Shown one piece after another: positions 15,041 to 15,842 of a stretch of 15,842 nucleotides of DNA; position 1 is the stretch's first letter; each line of letters begins with the position of its first letter. Source of the DNA: Minthousia sp045628125 (GTDB lineage: Bacteria > Bacteroidota > Bacteroidia > Bacteroidales > Bacteroidaceae); NCBI GenBank assembly GCA_045628125.1, contig JAZQPA010000148.1, forward strand, positions 1 through 15,842. Reading direction: 5' to 3'. The notes under the pieces are model-generated. The model had not been told where the DNA came from. It did not search any database and was given only the letters and a program-made list of their open reading frames with translations. The translations under genes and the position numbers were made by a program.

Positions 15041-15499
15041 TTATCGGGTAAATTCACGTCCGCACTTACTGCAGGTATACACATCCCTGTTCCGTGGACG
15101 CTGCCAGCGCCACAGTCCTATCACACCGACCAGTGCGACAGAGATGAACCAGATTTTGATGAACGATGCGGTAATGCACAGCACAATGATGGTACACATC
15201 AGCAGCATTTCAGCCACAGGGCCATGCTTTTCGCTGACTCTCCGCACAGTAATCTGGTCGGAACCGCACTCGGGGCACCAAGGCAGGAAATCCTTCTGTT
15301 CCTTCTCGTACTTTTTCAAAATCTCTGCGGCCCTGTCAAATTCGTTATCCTCCACCAGGACCTCTACCGGTACTGTTCCACCCAGGTAAATCTTGTTCAG
15401 ACCCTCTTCCCTGGATTCACACCCGATACCCATTTCCTGAAGCCGTGCCATCAGGTTTTCCGCGTCAACATTGTTGTTGCATGAAGTGAGATGTTTCAT
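15041..15499 (-). CDS. DUF2007-type membrane protein with split zinc ribbon
   Basis: A 152-residue protein. Residues 1-66 match the DUF2007 pattern (a small alpha/beta domain, HLTSCNNNVDAENLMARLQ, then VEVLVEDNEFDRAAEILKKYE), a family often labelled a putative signal transducer without proven function. CPECG (C75, C78) and CSKCG (C143, C146) would together make one four-Cys zinc ribbon, but two hydrophobic helices (about 95-112 and 113-131) lie between them. The hairpin would hold both Cys pairs on the same side of the inner membrane, presumably the cytoplasm. First gene of the four-gene operon, with a good promoter 26-57 bases upstream of its ATG. Confidence 0.85.
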   Translation of the reverse strand: MKHLTSCNNNVDAENLMARLQEMGIGCESREEGLNKIYLGGTVPVEVLVEDNEFDRAAEILKKYEKEQKDFLPWCPECGSDQITVRRVSEKHGPVAEMLLMCTIIVLCITASFIKIWFISVALVGVIGLWRWQRPRNRDVYTCSKCGREFTR

Positions 15500-15524
15500 A
15501 GTCGAGTCATTTATGTTTCTGTTG

Positions 15525-15556
15525 CAAATTTACGCAAGTAATTCCATCCATTCAAG
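15525..15556 (-). promoter_or_regulatory. Predicted promoter of the DUF2007-lipoprotein-paralog operon
   Basis: On the - strand the -7 box is TAAATTTG (15532 to 15525), a perfect TAnnTTTG match. Twenty bases upstream is CTTG (15556 to 15553), one mismatch from the -33 box TTTG. The leader to the ATG at 15499 would be about 20 bases. Confidence 0.65.
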
Positions 15557-15628
15557 TATTCTTATCATTATATTTAATATGTTCTATAAAAAAGACTTCA
15601 TAAAGGAAGATACTCACACCCAATAATC

Positions 15629-15662
15629 AACCTCCACCCTGCTTCACAGCGGAGTGGAGGTT
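15629..15662. other. Long imperfect hairpin, possible terminator or processed RNA element
   Basis: AACCTCCAC (15629-15637) pairs with GTGGAGGTT (15654-15662). After one C/A mismatch, an inner CTGCT/AGCGG stem (one G-U pair) closes a TCAC loop. The total is about 14 pairs. Neither flank has a strong T-run, so an intrinsic-terminator role is uncertain. If it terminates anything, it would be a transcript entering from the right on -, or a short + transcript. Confidence 0.45.
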
Positions 15663-15682
15663 TACAATTAAACTCCATATTT

Positions 15683-15842
15683 ATGATGCAAAGTATTGTA
15701 CCCGCCGGTACTACTTGTTATTATCGAATTTCAAGAATCACTCTCTCACCACCACAGATGGCATTTATTGAAGGCATCTGGCAAATAAGTAAAGACATTC
15801 TATGGCTGATCAATAACTCTAGTTTCATAAATATATTTACAG
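15683..15842 (+). CDS. Doubtful partial reading frame at the right edge
   Basis: An ATG at 15683 (a second at 15686) opens a frame without a stop for 53 codons to the window end, reading MMQSIVPAGTTCYYRISRIT and onward. A later ATG at 15758 begins MAFIEGIWQISKDILWL. No family is recognised, no TAnnTTTG promoter lies just upstream, and no ribosome-binding site is seen. A chance frame of this length is possible, so this is only a candidate 5' end of a gene that continues past the window. Confidence 0.2.
   Translation, partial: MMQSIVPAGTTCYYRISRITLSPPQMAFIEGIWQISKDILWLINNSSFINIFT

Larger units (their letters stand above)
15500..15842. other. 343-base AT-rich region without a convincing gene
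   Basis: Apart from the operon promoter at 15525-15556, this stretch holds a long imperfect hairpin (15629-15662), a small inverted repeat GTACC-CGCC-GGTAC (15698-15711) and an uncertain reading frame to the right edge. It is more AT-rich than the coding parts. I see no tRNA, no insertion-sequence ends and no repeat array. Confidence 0.6.

Noticed and set aside
15698..15711. GTACC-CGCC-GGTAC inverted repeat as a terminator or operator
   Set aside because: Only 5 bp per arm with no T-run on either strand; easily a chance palindrome.
15726..15842. A - strand frame open from the right edge to a stop, ending in GGERVILEIR
   Set aside because: About 38 codons, no recognised family, and it overlaps the equally doubtful + frame; too little to call a gene tail.

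Overview
The window looks like chromosomal DNA from a member of the Bacteroidota, most likely Bacteroidales and perhaps a Prevotella-like lineage. Three signs point there. Promoter elements fit the Bacteroidota TAnnTTTG -7 box. Shine-Dalgarno sequences are weak or absent. The gene content (GH30 and M14 exported hydrolases, many small exported proteins, a DUF2007/zinc-ribbon protein) is typical of the group. The genus is an inference; there is no rRNA or other taxonomic marker. No tRNA, rRNA, CRISPR array, insertion sequence or phage gene was seen.

Left block, + strand (1-5029): a DNA damage-tolerance cassette. A Y-family translesion polymerase (5' end outside the window) is followed without any gap (TAA then ATG) by a 1137-residue Dna2-like protein that joins a PD-(D/E)XK nuclease to a superfamily 1 helicase. 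A 69-residue YolD-like protein comes last. A strong hairpin overlapping the end of the small gene separates this block from the convergent genes. This cassette is the best candidate here for a poorly described system.

Middle block, - strand (12198 down to 5047): five tightly packed genes, probably one transcript, reading clpS, clpA, aat, a secreted GH30 glycosidase and a secreted M14 carboxypeptidase-like protein. The first three make up a bacterial N-degron pathway: Aat adds Leu/Phe to N-terminal Arg/Lys, ClpS recognises the modified end, and ClpA unfolds the substrate for ClpP. ClpP is not in the window. The two exported hydrolases have no obvious link to that pathway.

Right block: a small exported DUF4359-like gene on the + strand (12328-12714) diverges from clpS and shares a short two-promoter region with it. 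It ends in a bidirectional terminator facing a four-gene - strand operon (15499 down to 12736). That operon encodes a DUF2007 membrane protein with a split zinc ribbon, a lipoprotein, and two exported full-length paralogs of unknown function. The last 343 bases carry the promoter of this operon, a long imperfect hairpin, and a doubtful reading frame running off the right edge.
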